Shown here in pieces: positions 34,009-41,465 of a DNA stretch of 64,000 bases. Source of the DNA: SSSZ01 sp036732025 (GTDB lineage: Bacteria; Pseudomonadota; Gammaproteobacteria; Burkholderiales; Rhodocyclaceae); the NCBI GenBank assembly GCA_036732025.1, contig DAINDE010000001.1, forward strand, positions 197,380-261,379, in the 5' to 3' direction. The notes beneath the pieces are model-generated. The model ran no database searches. It saw nothing but the letters and a program-made list of their open reading frames with translations, and had not been told where the DNA came from. Made by a program: the position numbers and the translations under genes. Numbering within the stretch: position 1 is the stretch's first letter; every line of letters starts with the position of its first letter.

Positions 34009-34770
34009 ATGGCCGCCAGCACTTCCGGCAAGGTCCTGGTGGTCACCGGCGGCGGCCGTGGCATCGGCGCCGCGGTGGCCCGTCTGGCGGCGGCTTCCGG
34101 CTATGCCGTGGGCCTCTGCTACCGGCGCGACAAGGCGGCGGCGGAGGCCGTCGCCGCGGCCATCGCCGGCCAGGGCGGCAAGGCCATGGCGATAGCGGCC
34201 GACGTTGCCGTGGAAGCCGACGTGGTACGCCTCTTCGCCGCAGTGGAAACAGCCCTGGGGCCGCTCTCCGCCCTGGTCAACAATGCCGGCATGCTGGAGC
34301 GCCAGTGCCGGGTGGAGGACATGGACGCCGACCGGCTGCAGCGGGTTTTCGCCACCAACGTCATCGGCAGCTTCCTCTGCGCCCGGGAGGCGGTGCGCCG
34401 CCTGTCCACGCGCCACGGCGGCCGGGGCGGCGCCATCGTCAACATTTCCTCCCGCGCCGCCCGCCTGGGCTCCCCCGGCGAATACGTCGATTACGCCGCC
34501 TCCAAGGCCGCCATCGATACCCTGACCCTGGGCCTGGCCCGCGAGGTGGCGGCGGAGGGCATCCGCGTCAATGCCGTCAGCCCCGGCATCATCGACACGG
34601 AAATCCACGCCAGCGGCGGCGACCCCGGCCGGGCCGCACGCCTCAAGGGCGGCATCCCCATGCAGCGGGCCGGCACCGCCGAGGAAGTGGCGCGGGCTGC
34701 CCTCTGGCTGCTTTCCGACGAGGCGTCCTACACCACGGGCGCCATCCTGGATGTAGCCGGCGGGCGTTAG
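34009..34770 (+). CDS. SDR-family oxidoreductase
   Basis: A 253-residue short-chain dehydrogenase/reductase. The Rossmann nucleotide motif is TGGGRGIG (residues 13-20), the NAG motif is LVNNAGML, and the catalytic Ser and Tyr-Lys are in NISSRAARLG and YAASKAA. The arginine after the first strand (CYRRDKA) suggests NADPH use. Resembles FabG-type and glucose dehydrogenase-like SDRs; substrate unknown. It overlaps the convergent MocR gene by 4 bases. Confidence 0.88.
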   Translation: MAASTSGKVLVVTGGGRGIGAAVARLAAASGYAVGLCYRRDKAAAEAVAAAIAGQGGKAMAIAADVAVEADVVRLFAAVETALGPLSALVNNAGMLERQCRVEDMDADRLQRVFATNVIGSFLCAREAVRRLSTRHGGRGGAIVNISSRAARLGSPGEYVDYAASKAAIDTLTLGLAREVAAEGIRVNAVSPGIIDTEIHASGGDPGRAARLKGGIPMQRAGTAEEVARAALWLLSDEASYTTGAILDVAGGR

Positions 34771-36179
34771 ATCAGGCTTCCCAGCCGCCGCACGGCATCC
34801 TCGATCTCCGGAGTATGGGGGTTGCCGCAATTGAGGCGCAGGCAATTGCGATACATGCCGCTGGCGGAAAACAGCTCGCCGGGAACGAAGGCAATGCCGG
34901 CGGTCAGGGCCTTCTCATAGAGGCGGCTGGCGTCCGCCTCCTCGGGCAGTTCCACCCACAGGACAAAGCCGCCCTGGGGCTGGGCGATGCGGGTGGCCGT
35001 CGGAAAATGGCGGGCGACGGCGGCGCGCATGGCGTCCACCTGGCTCCCGTAGGCCCGCCGCAGGCTGCGCAGGTGCCGCTCGTAGCCGCCCGATTCCAGG
35101 TATTCCGCCAGGACCATCTGGGTGACCGGATTGGTGCCGCCGCTGGAAACCGTCTTATGCAATGCGATACGCTCCCGGTACCTGCCGGCGGCAACGAAGC
35201 CGATGCGCAGCGACGGCGACAGGCACTTGGAAAAGGAGCCGCAAAGCATGACGTTGCCGGCCCGATCGAAGGCCTTCAGCGGCCAGGGGCGCTCACCGCC
35301 GAAATGGAGGTCGCCGTAGATGTCGTCCTCGATCACCGCCACCCCGCGCTCGGCGGCAAGGTTGGCGAGGCGCCGCTTGTTCTCGTCGGGCATCACGCTG
35401 CCCAGGGGGTTGCTGGCGTTGGGCACCAGCAGGCAGGCGGCCACCTTGCCTTCGCGGGTGGCCAGGTCGAAGGCCTCGATGGAGAGGCCGGTACGCGGAT
35501 CGGTGGGGATTTCCAGGGCCTTCAGGCCGAGGCTCTCCAGGAGCTGCAGCATCAGGTAGTAGCCGGGGGACTCCACCGCCACGGTATCGCCGGGCCGGGT
35601 GGCCGCCCGCAGGCACAGGCCCAGGGCCTCGGTGCAGGAATTGGTGATGACGAACTCCTCCGCCGCCAGGGGGCCGCCCCAGGCCAGGGAACGGCGCACC
35701 AACTGGCGCACCAGGGCCGGCTCGTCCATGGCGATGTGGCCGGCGCCCTCCAGCAGGCGGGGGTGGCGGCGGGCGACGCCGGCGTAGAGGCGATTCAGCG
35801 CGGCCACGGGCAGCAGCGACGGAGCGGGCAGTGCCGCCGCCAGGGGCGCCATGCCCGGCCGCAGACTGGATTGCAGCACCCGCACCAGGCGCTGGCTGAC
35901 ATCCACCGGCGACGCCGCCTCCGGCGTGGCGCGCACGCTGGGCTGGGCGTGGGGGACGGCCGGATGGCGCACGAAATAGCCGGACTGGGGCCGGGCTTCC
36001 ACCAGGCCCCGGTCTTCGAGCCGGCGCAGGGCCTGCACCACCGTGGAAACGGATAGCCGGCGTTCCCGGGAAAGACGGCGGACCGAGGGCAACCGCTCGC
36101 CCGGACGCAGGTTGCCGCTGGCGATCAGGCCGCCGAGGTCTTCGGCGAGGCGCTCGTAGCGCAGGAGTTCGACTTGCAT
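34767..36179 (-). CDS. MocR-type PLP-dependent transcriptional regulator (first)
   Basis: A 470-residue fusion of a GntR winged helix (about residues 1-70; NLRPGERLPSVRRLSRERRL) and an aminotransferase class I fold. The PLP lysine lies in GSFSKCLSPSLRIGF and the NPLG segment in VPNASNPLGSVMPDE. Members such as PdxR and GabR bind direct or inverted repeats and sense PLP or amines. ATG at 36179 is chosen. It is divergent from a DUF2917 gene across a region with two inverted repeats. Confidence 0.9.
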   Translation of the reverse strand: MQVELLRYERLAEDLGGLIASGNLRPGERLPSVRRLSRERRLSVSTVVQALRRLEDRGLVEARPQSGYFVRHPAVPHAQPSVRATPEAASPVDVSQRLVRVLQSSLRPGMAPLAAALPAPSLLPVAALNRLYAGVARRHPRLLEGAGHIAMDEPALVRQLVRRSLAWGGPLAAEEFVITNSCTEALGLCLRAATRPGDTVAVESPGYYLMLQLLESLGLKALEIPTDPRTGLSIEAFDLATREGKVAACLLVPNASNPLGSVMPDENKRRLANLAAERGVAVIEDDIYGDLHFGGERPWPLKAFDRAGNVMLCGSFSKCLSPSLRIGFVAAGRYRERIALHKTVSSGGTNPVTQMVLAEYLESGGYERHLRSLRRAYGSQVDAMRAAVARHFPTATRIAQPQGGFVLWVELPEEADASRLYEKALTAGIAFVPGELFSASGMYRNCLRLNCGNPHTPEIEDAVRRLGSLI

Positions 36180-36245
36180 GGGCGTTTCTCCCGTTGTCGT
36201 CGGGCCGGCCGGGGGAACGGTACACCCGTCGGGCACGGGGACCGG

Positions 36246-36298
36246 CACAGTTGTGTTGTTTGCAAACTGTGATGGTCACAATTTAATTTCATTGTGAC
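36246..36298. promoter_or_regulatory. Two adjacent inverted repeats, candidate MocR operators
   Basis: First repeat: CACAGTT at 36246-36252 with AACTGTG at 36265-36271. Second: GTCACAAT at 36275-36282 with ATTGTGAC at 36291-36298. Both are perfect arms. They lie between the divergent MocR and DUF2917 genes in an A/T-rich patch, where an autoregulating MocR protein would bind. Binding is inferred. Confidence 0.6.
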
Positions 36299-36356
36299 TG
36301 TACCATAGCTTGCCGGCGTCCTACACTGGCTTCCCGACACCACCACGGAGAGCGCC

Positions 36357-36596
36357 ATGGAACTGGACTTGCGCGAGGGCGAACTTTGCCTCGCCGACGA
36401 TTCCCCCGTCCGCCTGCGCCGGGCCCGGGGCGTGCGCGTCGCCTGCACCGCCGGGCAGGTGTGGCTGACCGTCGCCGGCGAAGCAGGCGACATCCTTCTG
36501 CGGGCCGGCCAGAGCCACGTCATCGCCGCCGACGGATTGGCCCTGCTGGAAGGGCTGGGCGGCGGCCACGTCCGCCTGGAGCGGCCCCGCTCGTAG
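36357..36596 (+). CDS. DUF2917 protein (first copy)
   Basis: A 79-residue all-beta protein of the DUF2917 family: ELDLREGELCLADDSPVRLR, then VACTAGQVWLTVAGEAGDIL and a closing GQSHVIAADGLALLEGL. It looks like a single cupin-like half barrel. Function unknown. GGAG lies 8 bases before the ATG. It is divergent from the first MocR gene, and a second DUF2917 gene lies near the second MocR gene. Confidence 0.82.
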   Translation: MELDLREGELCLADDSPVRLRRARGVRVACTAGQVWLTVAGEAGDILLRAGQSHVIAADGLALLEGLGGGHVRLERPRS

Positions 36597-36669
36597 GCTG
36601 CCTCCCATGGCATTCGTCGTCCCGGCTGCCTATACTGCTAGCAAGACTAAAACGGCAAGGGAGACGAAA

Positions 36670-36873
36670 ATGAGCATCTTCGATTCGCCCATAGCGCGGT
36701 GCGAGGCCGTCCGCGAACTGGTCCTCACCGACGAGACCCAGGCCGAGTGTGCCCGCGAACATGGCTGCCCCCCCAGCCGGGCATGCCCCCTGCGGGGCTG
36801 GTTCGCCGAAGCGTCCGGCATGGAGGAGGAAACCCGCAAGCGGGTCAGCCGATTGCGCAAGGTGCGGCGGTGA
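36670..36873 (+). CDS. Small cysteine-containing hypothetical protein
   Basis: A 67-residue protein with four cysteines at positions 11, 27, 33 and 39 (ARCEAV, AECAREHGCPPSRACPL) and a basic C-terminal helix. It could bind a metal or Fe-S cluster. GGGAGACGAAA precedes the ATG at 36670. Its TGA overlaps the GTG start of a cytochrome c gene, so the two are coupled. Family not recognised. Confidence 0.7.
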   Translation: MSIFDSPIARCEAVRELVLTDETQAECAREHGCPPSRACPLRGWFAEASGMEEETRKRVSRLRKVRR

Positions 36874-37181
36874 AGGCGGCAAGCTTGTTCCTGGCAGTGG
36901 TGACGCTGGCCGCCGGTACGGCGGTGCCGGCCGCCGCCGAGGAATCGGTGCGCATGGCGTCGCGAGGGGAAATGCTTTACTCCCTCCACTGCATCGCCTG
37001 CCACAGCAAGGAAATCCACTGGCGGGACAAGGGCGTGGCCCGGGACTGGGCCAATCTGGTGGCGGAGGTTGACCGTTGGCAAAAGGTCGGCCGGTTGCGG
37101 TGGGATAATCGGGACGTGGTCGACACCGCCCGCTATCTCAACCGCCTGCACTACCACTTCCCGGAACCGGAGCAGCCATGA
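36870..37181 (+). CDS. Monoheme cytochrome c family protein
   Basis: A 103-residue exported protein with a signal peptide (cut near AAAEESV) and one heme site CIACH. No methionine-rich loop typical of the distal ligand is obvious, so the sixth ligand is unclear. It begins with GTG at 36870 inside the stop of the upstream gene, and overlaps the next gene by 4 bases. Probably a periplasmic electron carrier. Confidence 0.82.
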   Translation: MKAASLFLAVVTLAAGTAVPAAAEESVRMASRGEMLYSLHCIACHSKEIHWRDKGVARDWANLVAEVDRWQKVGRLRWDNRDVVDTARYLNRLHYHFPEPEQP

Positions 37182-37456
37182 GCAACAAGCACCTGCACCT
37201 CCTGCAAGCCATCTATCACGATCCCCTGAGCGCCAACATCCACTGGCGCGAGGTGGAATCCCTCCTCAACCACCTGGGCGCCACCGTCGAGCCCAGCCAC
37301 GGCGCCCGCTTCCGCGTGGTGCTCAACCGCGTCGAGGGTTTCCTGCACCATCCCCACAACAGCACCACCTGCACCAAGCAGGATATCAAGGCCCTGCGGG
37401 ATTTCCTCGCCCATGCCGGGGTGACCCTGTCGTCCTACGAAGTGGGGCGGGACTGA
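37178..37456 (+). CDS. HicA-like small protein without HicB
   Basis: A 92-residue protein with the alpha-beta pattern of a dsRNA-binding-like HicA fold: WREVESLLNHLGATVEPSHG, RFRVVLNRVEGFLHHPHN and a closing helix DIKALRDFLAHAGV. The catalytic histidine of HicA toxins may correspond to one in SHGARF or HHPHN. No HicB antitoxin gene is adjacent, so an active toxin is doubtful. It overlaps the cytochrome gene by 4 bases. Confidence 0.65.
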   Translation: MSNKHLHLLQAIYHDPLSANIHWREVESLLNHLGATVEPSHGARFRVVLNRVEGFLHHPHNSTTCTKQDIKALRDFLAHAGVTLSSYEVGRD

Positions 37457-38214
37457 ACGCCGCTACCCCCTCCCGGGCCGCCTGCCGCGGGCGCATCGCC
37501 GCCGCGGCCGCGGCCCTCGCCCTGTTGGCCGCCTGCGCGCCGGTGCCCCATCGTACCGCCGAAGGCGCCTGGTGGCGGCCCTCCGCCAATTTCGACGAGC
37601 GCCGGCCCAATTTCGTCATCATCCACGAGACCACCAACGCGGAGGCGGAGGATTCCATCGCCACCCTCTCCGACCCCAACCGCAAGGTGAGCGCCCATTA
37701 CCTCATCGCCCGGGACGGCACCCTCTACCAACTGGTGGATGAGAACAAGCGGGCCTGGCATGCCGGCCTTTCCTACTGGGGCGGGCAGACCGACCTCAAC
37801 TCGGCTTCCCTCGGCATCGAGCTGGACAACACCGGCGACGAGGATTTCCCGGCGGTGCAGATCGACACCCTGGTGGCGCTCCTGGAGCGGGTCACCGCCC
37901 GCCATGCCATCCCCCACGCCAATATCCTGGCCCACGGCGACATCGCCCCCGGCCGCAAGGTGGACCCGAACCGGCGCTTCCCCTGGAAGGCCCTGGCCGA
38001 GCGGGGCTTCGGCCGCTGGTGCGAGCCCGACCCCGCCCTGCCCCCGCCCGCCCTCGACGCCGCCCTCGGCCTCAAGGCCCTGGGCTACGACACCAGCCGC
38101 CTGCCCCAGGCCGTCGCCGCCTTCCGCCGCCACTACCTCGGCGACGAGGGCGAAGACCTGGGCGAGGACGGCGCCCGCCGGCTGGAGTGCCTCCTGCGCC
38201 AGGACGGACGCTGA
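37453..38214 (+). CDS. N-acetylmuramoyl-L-alanine amidase (AmiD-like lipoprotein)
   Basis: A protein of about 253 residues with an Amidase_2 domain that removes peptides from peptidoglycan. A lipobox LAAC follows a hydrophobic signal. Zinc-site candidates are the histidines in NFVIIHETT and ILAHGDIAPGRKVDPNRRFPW; SAHYLIARDGTLYQLVDENK and LGIELDNTG are typical. The start is uncertain: no ATG or GTG fits, and a CTG at 37453 overlapping the previous stop (CTGA) gives the best signal peptide. A C-terminal peptidoglycan-binding-like helix region follows. Confidence 0.82.
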   Translation: MNAATPSRAACRGRIAAAAAALALLAACAPVPHRTAEGAWWRPSANFDERRPNFVIIHETTNAEAEDSIATLSDPNRKVSAHYLIARDGTLYQLVDENKRAWHAGLSYWGGQTDLNSASLGIELDNTGDEDFPAVQIDTLVALLERVTARHAIPHANILAHGDIAPGRKVDPNRRFPWKALAERGFGRWCEPDPALPPPALDAALGLKALGYDTSRLPQAVAAFRRHYLGDEGEDLGEDGARRLECLLRQDGR

Positions 38215-38280
38215 CGCCGGCGTCATCAACGCGTCATATTGCGCCGCTTTAATGGCCCTCCCGTCCATGCGGAGCGCCCC

Positions 38281-38727
38281 GTGGATACCCATATCGTCGA
38301 ACTGCACTGGAACGACCGGCCGGCGGTGGCCGAGGCCCGCGCTGTCATCCTCGGCGTCTTCGCCGACGATCCCCGTTACACCGCCGAGCGCATCGACCGG
38401 GAACTGCATCCGGCGACGCCGCCCCTGCTGCGCCGCTTCTTCGTCGCCTATCGCCACGGCAAGCTGGTGGGGGCAGGTGGCATCAAATCGGCGGACTGGG
38501 CCTCCGACACCTACGTCCTCTACCTTTCCGCCGTGGAGCCGGAAAGCCGCGGCCACGGCATCGGCCGCGCCCTCATCCGCGCCCGCCTCGACTGGGTCCA
38601 CTGCCAGGCGCCCCACGGCCGCATCCTGGTTTCCACCGCCAAGCCAAAGCGCTACAAGGACCACGGCTTCCGCGCCATCAACCGGGAACGCCTGGGCGAC
38701 AGGCATCTGATGCTGCTGGAGTACTGA
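38281..38727 (+). CDS. GNAT-family N-acetyltransferase
   Basis: A 148-residue acetyltransferase. The acetyl-CoA motif A reads LYLSAVEPESRGHGIGRALI. GTG at 38281 is preferred because GGAG lies 6 bases upstream; an ATG at 38239 would add 14 residues without a ribosome site. The end KRYKDHGFRAINRERLGDRH is typical motif B. Substrate unknown. Confidence 0.8.
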   Translation: MDTHIVELHWNDRPAVAEARAVILGVFADDPRYTAERIDRELHPATPPLLRRFFVAYRHGKLVGAGGIKSADWASDTYVLYLSAVEPESRGHGIGRALIRARLDWVHCQAPHGRILVSTAKPKRYKDHGFRAINRERLGDRHLMLLEY

Positions 38728-38769
38728 GCCACCTATAATGACTGCTTTCCACCCCACCCGGCCCCGACC

Positions 38770-39768
38770 ATGGAAACCAGCGCCCGCTTCACTCCCAGTG
38801 CCGTCGTCCGCTACCTCGACCAGTACGTGATCGGCCAGGAAGAGGCCAAGAAGGTGATCGCGGTGGCGGTCTACGCCCATTACAAGAAGATCGAGAAGGC
38901 CCGCCAGGACAGCGTGGATGTCGCCAAGAGCAATGTGCTGCTGATCGGCCCCACCGGCACCGGCAAGACCCTCCTCTGCGAGACCCTGTCCCGCTGCCTG
39001 GGGGTGCCCTTCGTCACCGCCGACGCCACCTCGCTGGCCCAGACGAAGTACGTGAACGAGGAAATCGAGGCCATCCTCCAGCGTCTGGTGGACAAGGCCG
39101 GAGGCGACGTCCGCCGGGCCCGCCGGGGCATCGTCTTCATCGACGAGATCGACAAGCTCAAGGCCCCCGCCGACCAGCCCCGGGCCACCTCCGGCGAGAG
39201 CGTCCAGCACGCCCTGCTCAAGATCATGGAAGGCGCCCCGGTCAAGCTCCACGGCGGCAGCTACATCGACACCACCGACATCCTCTTCATCTGCGGCGGC
39301 GCCTTCGTCGGCCTCGACACCATCATGGCCGAGACCCACAGCTTCGGCTACATCGGCACCAGCAGCGCCGACGACCAGGGCATTCTCGACCGCCTCAACA
39401 CCCGGGTGAAGCCGACCGACCTGTTCCAGTTCGGCCTCATCCCGGAATTCACCGGGCGCCTGCCCATCATCGCCAATTTCCGGGCCCTGTCGAAGCCGCT
39501 CCTGGTACGCATCATGACCGAGCCGAAGAACGCCCTCCTCCACCAGTTCCAGGAAATCTTCCGCAACGAAGGGGTGGAACTCGCCATCGCCCCGGCGGTC
39601 TTCGAGCAGATCGCCGAGATCGCCTACGAATACAAGACCGGCGCCCGCAGCCTGCGGGGCAGCTTCGAGGAAATGATCACCCCCATCCTCTACCTGGTGC
39701 CCGACCACCCGGAGATCCGCCGGGTGGAGATCGACTCGCTCTTCAGCGAACCCAGCTACATCAAATAG
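38770..39768 (+). CDS. ClpX-like AAA+ ATPase lacking zinc domain and ClpP/substrate loops
   Basis: A 332-residue ATPase homologous to the ClpX core. Walker A GPTGTGKT (60-67), Walker B IVFIDEID (121-128) and sensor 2 GARSLR are intact, so ATP hydrolysis is expected. Compared with ClpX (about 420 residues) it lacks the N-terminal zinc-binding domain, the pore-1 GYVG is KYVN, the RKH loop is reduced to HGGSYI, and the IGF loop that docks to ClpP is replaced by SFGYIGTS. It may be a ClpP-independent unfoldase. A TATAAT sits at 38734-38739. Confidence 0.85.
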   Translation: METSARFTPSAVVRYLDQYVIGQEEAKKVIAVAVYAHYKKIEKARQDSVDVAKSNVLLIGPTGTGKTLLCETLSRCLGVPFVTADATSLAQTKYVNEEIEAILQRLVDKAGGDVRRARRGIVFIDEIDKLKAPADQPRATSGESVQHALLKIMEGAPVKLHGGSYIDTTDILFICGGAFVGLDTIMAETHSFGYIGTSSADDQGILDRLNTRVKPTDLFQFGLIPEFTGRLPIIANFRALSKPLLVRIMTEPKNALLHQFQEIFRNEGVELAIAPAVFEQIAEIAYEYKTGARSLRGSFEEMITPILYLVPDHPEIRRVEIDSLFSEPSYIK

Positions 39769-40296
39769 CTATTTCTTCGGTGGCGGAGGCGGCATGGAAG
39801 CCGCGCCGGAAGGCGGCGGCGGGGGCGGCGTGCTGACCCCCGGCGCGACGGGGGCGGACGGCGCCACCATGCCCGCCGGGACCGGCACCCGGTGGCCCTG
39901 GGCGTACATGCACTGGATGTAGGCGTGGTCGTACTGGCGCTGGGTGCCGTAGGAAGAACTACGGGCGGCGTCGCTGCCCGCCGCGCTGCCCACCACCAGG
40001 CCGGTGCCCGCCCCGACGGCGGCCCCCTCGCGCCCGCCGATGGCCGCGCCGGCCACGGCGCCGATGGCGGTGCCAACGACGGCGCTCTTGACACCGGCAT
40101 CGGTACCTGCCTGGTTGGCCGTGGTGCCCGTCTGCTGGGCGGCGTACTGGCGGCACATGGCGTCGTCGCCGCGGAATTGATCAAAAGCCTTGCCCGTCCC
40201 CGGCAACACCAGGACGCTGGGACCGCTGGGCGTGGTGGCGCAGCCCGCCAGGAGAGCGGCCCCCAAGAGGGCACAGAGGGTTGACACCCGTTTCAT
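39769..40296 (-). CDS. Glycine-zipper lipoprotein
   Basis: A 175-residue outer-membrane-type lipoprotein: lipobox LAGC (cysteine about residue 19), a central glycine zipper (AVVGTAIGAVAGAAIGGREG, then GAGTGLVVGSAAGS), a YIQCMYAQGH segment and a long polyproline tail. Such proteins insert in or line the outer membrane. GAGGTG lies 6 bases before the ATG at 40296. The next gene downstream on the plus strand end (ClpX-like) converges with 0 spacing. Confidence 0.78.
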   Translation of the reverse strand: MKRVSTLCALLGAALLAGCATTPSGPSVLVLPGTGKAFDQFRGDDAMCRQYAAQQTGTTANQAGTDAGVKSAVVGTAIGAVAGAAIGGREGAAVGAGTGLVVGSAAGSDAARSSSYGTQRQYDHAYIQCMYAQGHRVPVPAGMVAPSAPVAPGVSTPPPPPPSGAASMPPPPPKK

Positions 40297-40318
40297 CGAC
40301 ATCACCTCATGGAAAAAA

Positions 40319-40651
40319 TCAGCGGGGCGCCTGGGGCACGACCTGCTGCCAGCCCCCCGGGCAATCCTTGACATAGGGGTAATAGGCCTTGGCCTCGACG
40401 CAGTAATACCAGTAATTGGTGGACTGGACGGCGGGGGCCGGGTTCTGCTCGATATACACCGGCGGCTCGGGCGCCGGGACGACGACGACCCGGGGCGGGT
40501 AATCCCAGTAGGGCGGGTAATACCAGGGCCACAGGGGGGCACCGAAATAGACGCCGACGTGGGCGCGGGGCCGCCGGTGATCTGCCGCGGCGGAGCCGAT
40601 GCCGGCCACCACCACCAGAACGGCGACCAGCAGGAGTTTGAAGGTTTTCAT
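40319..40651 (-). CDS. Exported Pro/Tyr-rich hypothetical protein
   Basis: A 110-residue protein: signal peptide (FKLLLVAVLVVVAGIGSAAA), then an aromatic and proline-rich segment (APLWPWYYPPYWDYPPRVVV) and a conserved-looking end WYYCVEAKAYYPYVKDCPGG with two cysteines likely forming a disulfide. Similar proteins are common in beta- and gammaproteobacteria, function unknown. It is 22 bases upstream of the glycine-zipper lipoprotein on the same strand. Confidence 0.72.
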   Translation of the reverse strand: MKTFKLLLVAVLVVVAGIGSAAADHRRPRAHVGVYFGAPLWPWYYPPYWDYPPRVVVVPAPEPPVYIEQNPAPAVQSTNYWYYCVEAKAYYPYVKDCPGGWQQVVPQAPR

Positions 40652-40751
40652 GACGCTATTCCCGAAGACACATCCTCACCTTAGCAAAGCCGCGGCGGGA
40701 GTTTGTTTCAAGTTGTATCCAGGAAATTAACGCGCGGGCGCCGCCTTCGGC

Positions 40752-41318
40752 CTACAGGGCCTTGATCAATCCGTGCACCGACCGGAAGGCGGGGTGGTCG
40801 GCATGCCGCAGCCATTCGAAGAGGGCCATCTCCGCCGTCACGGTACGCGCCCCGGCGGCGGCGAGGCGGGTCGCGGCGGCGAGGCGGTCGGCGGCATGGC
40901 GGGAGCCGGCGGCGTCCTGGACGAACCAGCACTCGTAGCCGGCATCGAGAATGCCCAGGGCCGTCTGCAGGACGCAGACATGGGCCTCCATGCCGCCCAC
41001 CAGCACCTGGGTCCGCCCCAGTTGGCCGAGAACCTCGGGCAGGGCCGGCTCGGCCATGGCCGAGAAGTGGCGCTTGCCGATGATGCTGGACGGCGGCACC
41101 AGTTCCCGCAGGCGGGGCACCGTGGGGCCCATGACCTCGGGGCAATGCTCGGTAAGGAAGACTGGCACGCCCAGTTCCGCCGCGCCGCGGGCCAGGGCGA
41201 GGCTGCGCCGCTCGATGTCGGCGTTGCCTTCGACGTGGGGCGCCAGGCGGGTCTGGACATCGACCAGAACGAGGATGGAGCGGCGGGCGTCGAGCAGGCT
41301 GGTGGCGGCGTGTTCCAT
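40752..41318 (-). CDS. Isochorismatase-family cysteine hydrolase
   Basis: A 188-residue hydrolase with the Asp-Lys-Cys triad: D20 in ILVLVDVQ, K82 in SSIIGKRHFSA and C115 in GGMEAHVCVLQTA; the usual cis-peptide sits in the GGMEAHV turn. Closest in style to YcaC-like and nicotinamidase-related enzymes; substrate unknown. It is divergent from the second MocR gene and probably controlled by it. Confidence 0.88.
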   Translation of the reverse strand: MEHAATSLLDARRSILVLVDVQTRLAPHVEGNADIERRSLALARGAAELGVPVFLTEHCPEVMGPTVPRLRELVPPSSIIGKRHFSAMAEPALPEVLGQLGRTQVLVGGMEAHVCVLQTALGILDAGYECWFVQDAAGSRHAADRLAAATRLAAAGARTVTAEMALFEWLRHADHPAFRSVHGLIKAL

Positions 41319-41375
41319 GGGTCTCCTTTCCTGGGGGGCGCTGCCATTGTAGCGGCTACCGGCAGCGGCGGTACC

Positions 41376-41437
41376 GGAACAGTTGTATCATTTCGACATC
41401 TGTTACGGTCAATTTTCCGGCCAACTATATCTGTTCC
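41376..41437. promoter_or_regulatory. Candidate MocR operator with direct and inverted half-sites
   Basis: GGAACAG at 41376-41382, ATCTGTTAC at 41398-41406 and ATCTGTTCC at 41429-41437. The last is the inverse of the first and a direct repeat of the second, the layout expected for MocR dimers. It lies in the divergent region between the isochorismatase and MocR genes. ATCTGTTCC recurs upstream of the DUF2917 gene at 43671-43679. Confidence 0.55.
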
Positions 41438-41465
41438 ACCGGCCGTTCCCGGGAGATGATGGGCC

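Noticed and set aside
37178..37456. Complete HicAB toxin-antitoxin module
   Set aside because: Neighbouring genes are a cytochrome c and an amidase; no HicB-like sequence is present.
40099..40290. Repeated Gly/Ala codons suggesting a tandem repeat
   Set aside because: They encode an ordinary glycine zipper in a lipoprotein; no exact tandem DNA repeat.
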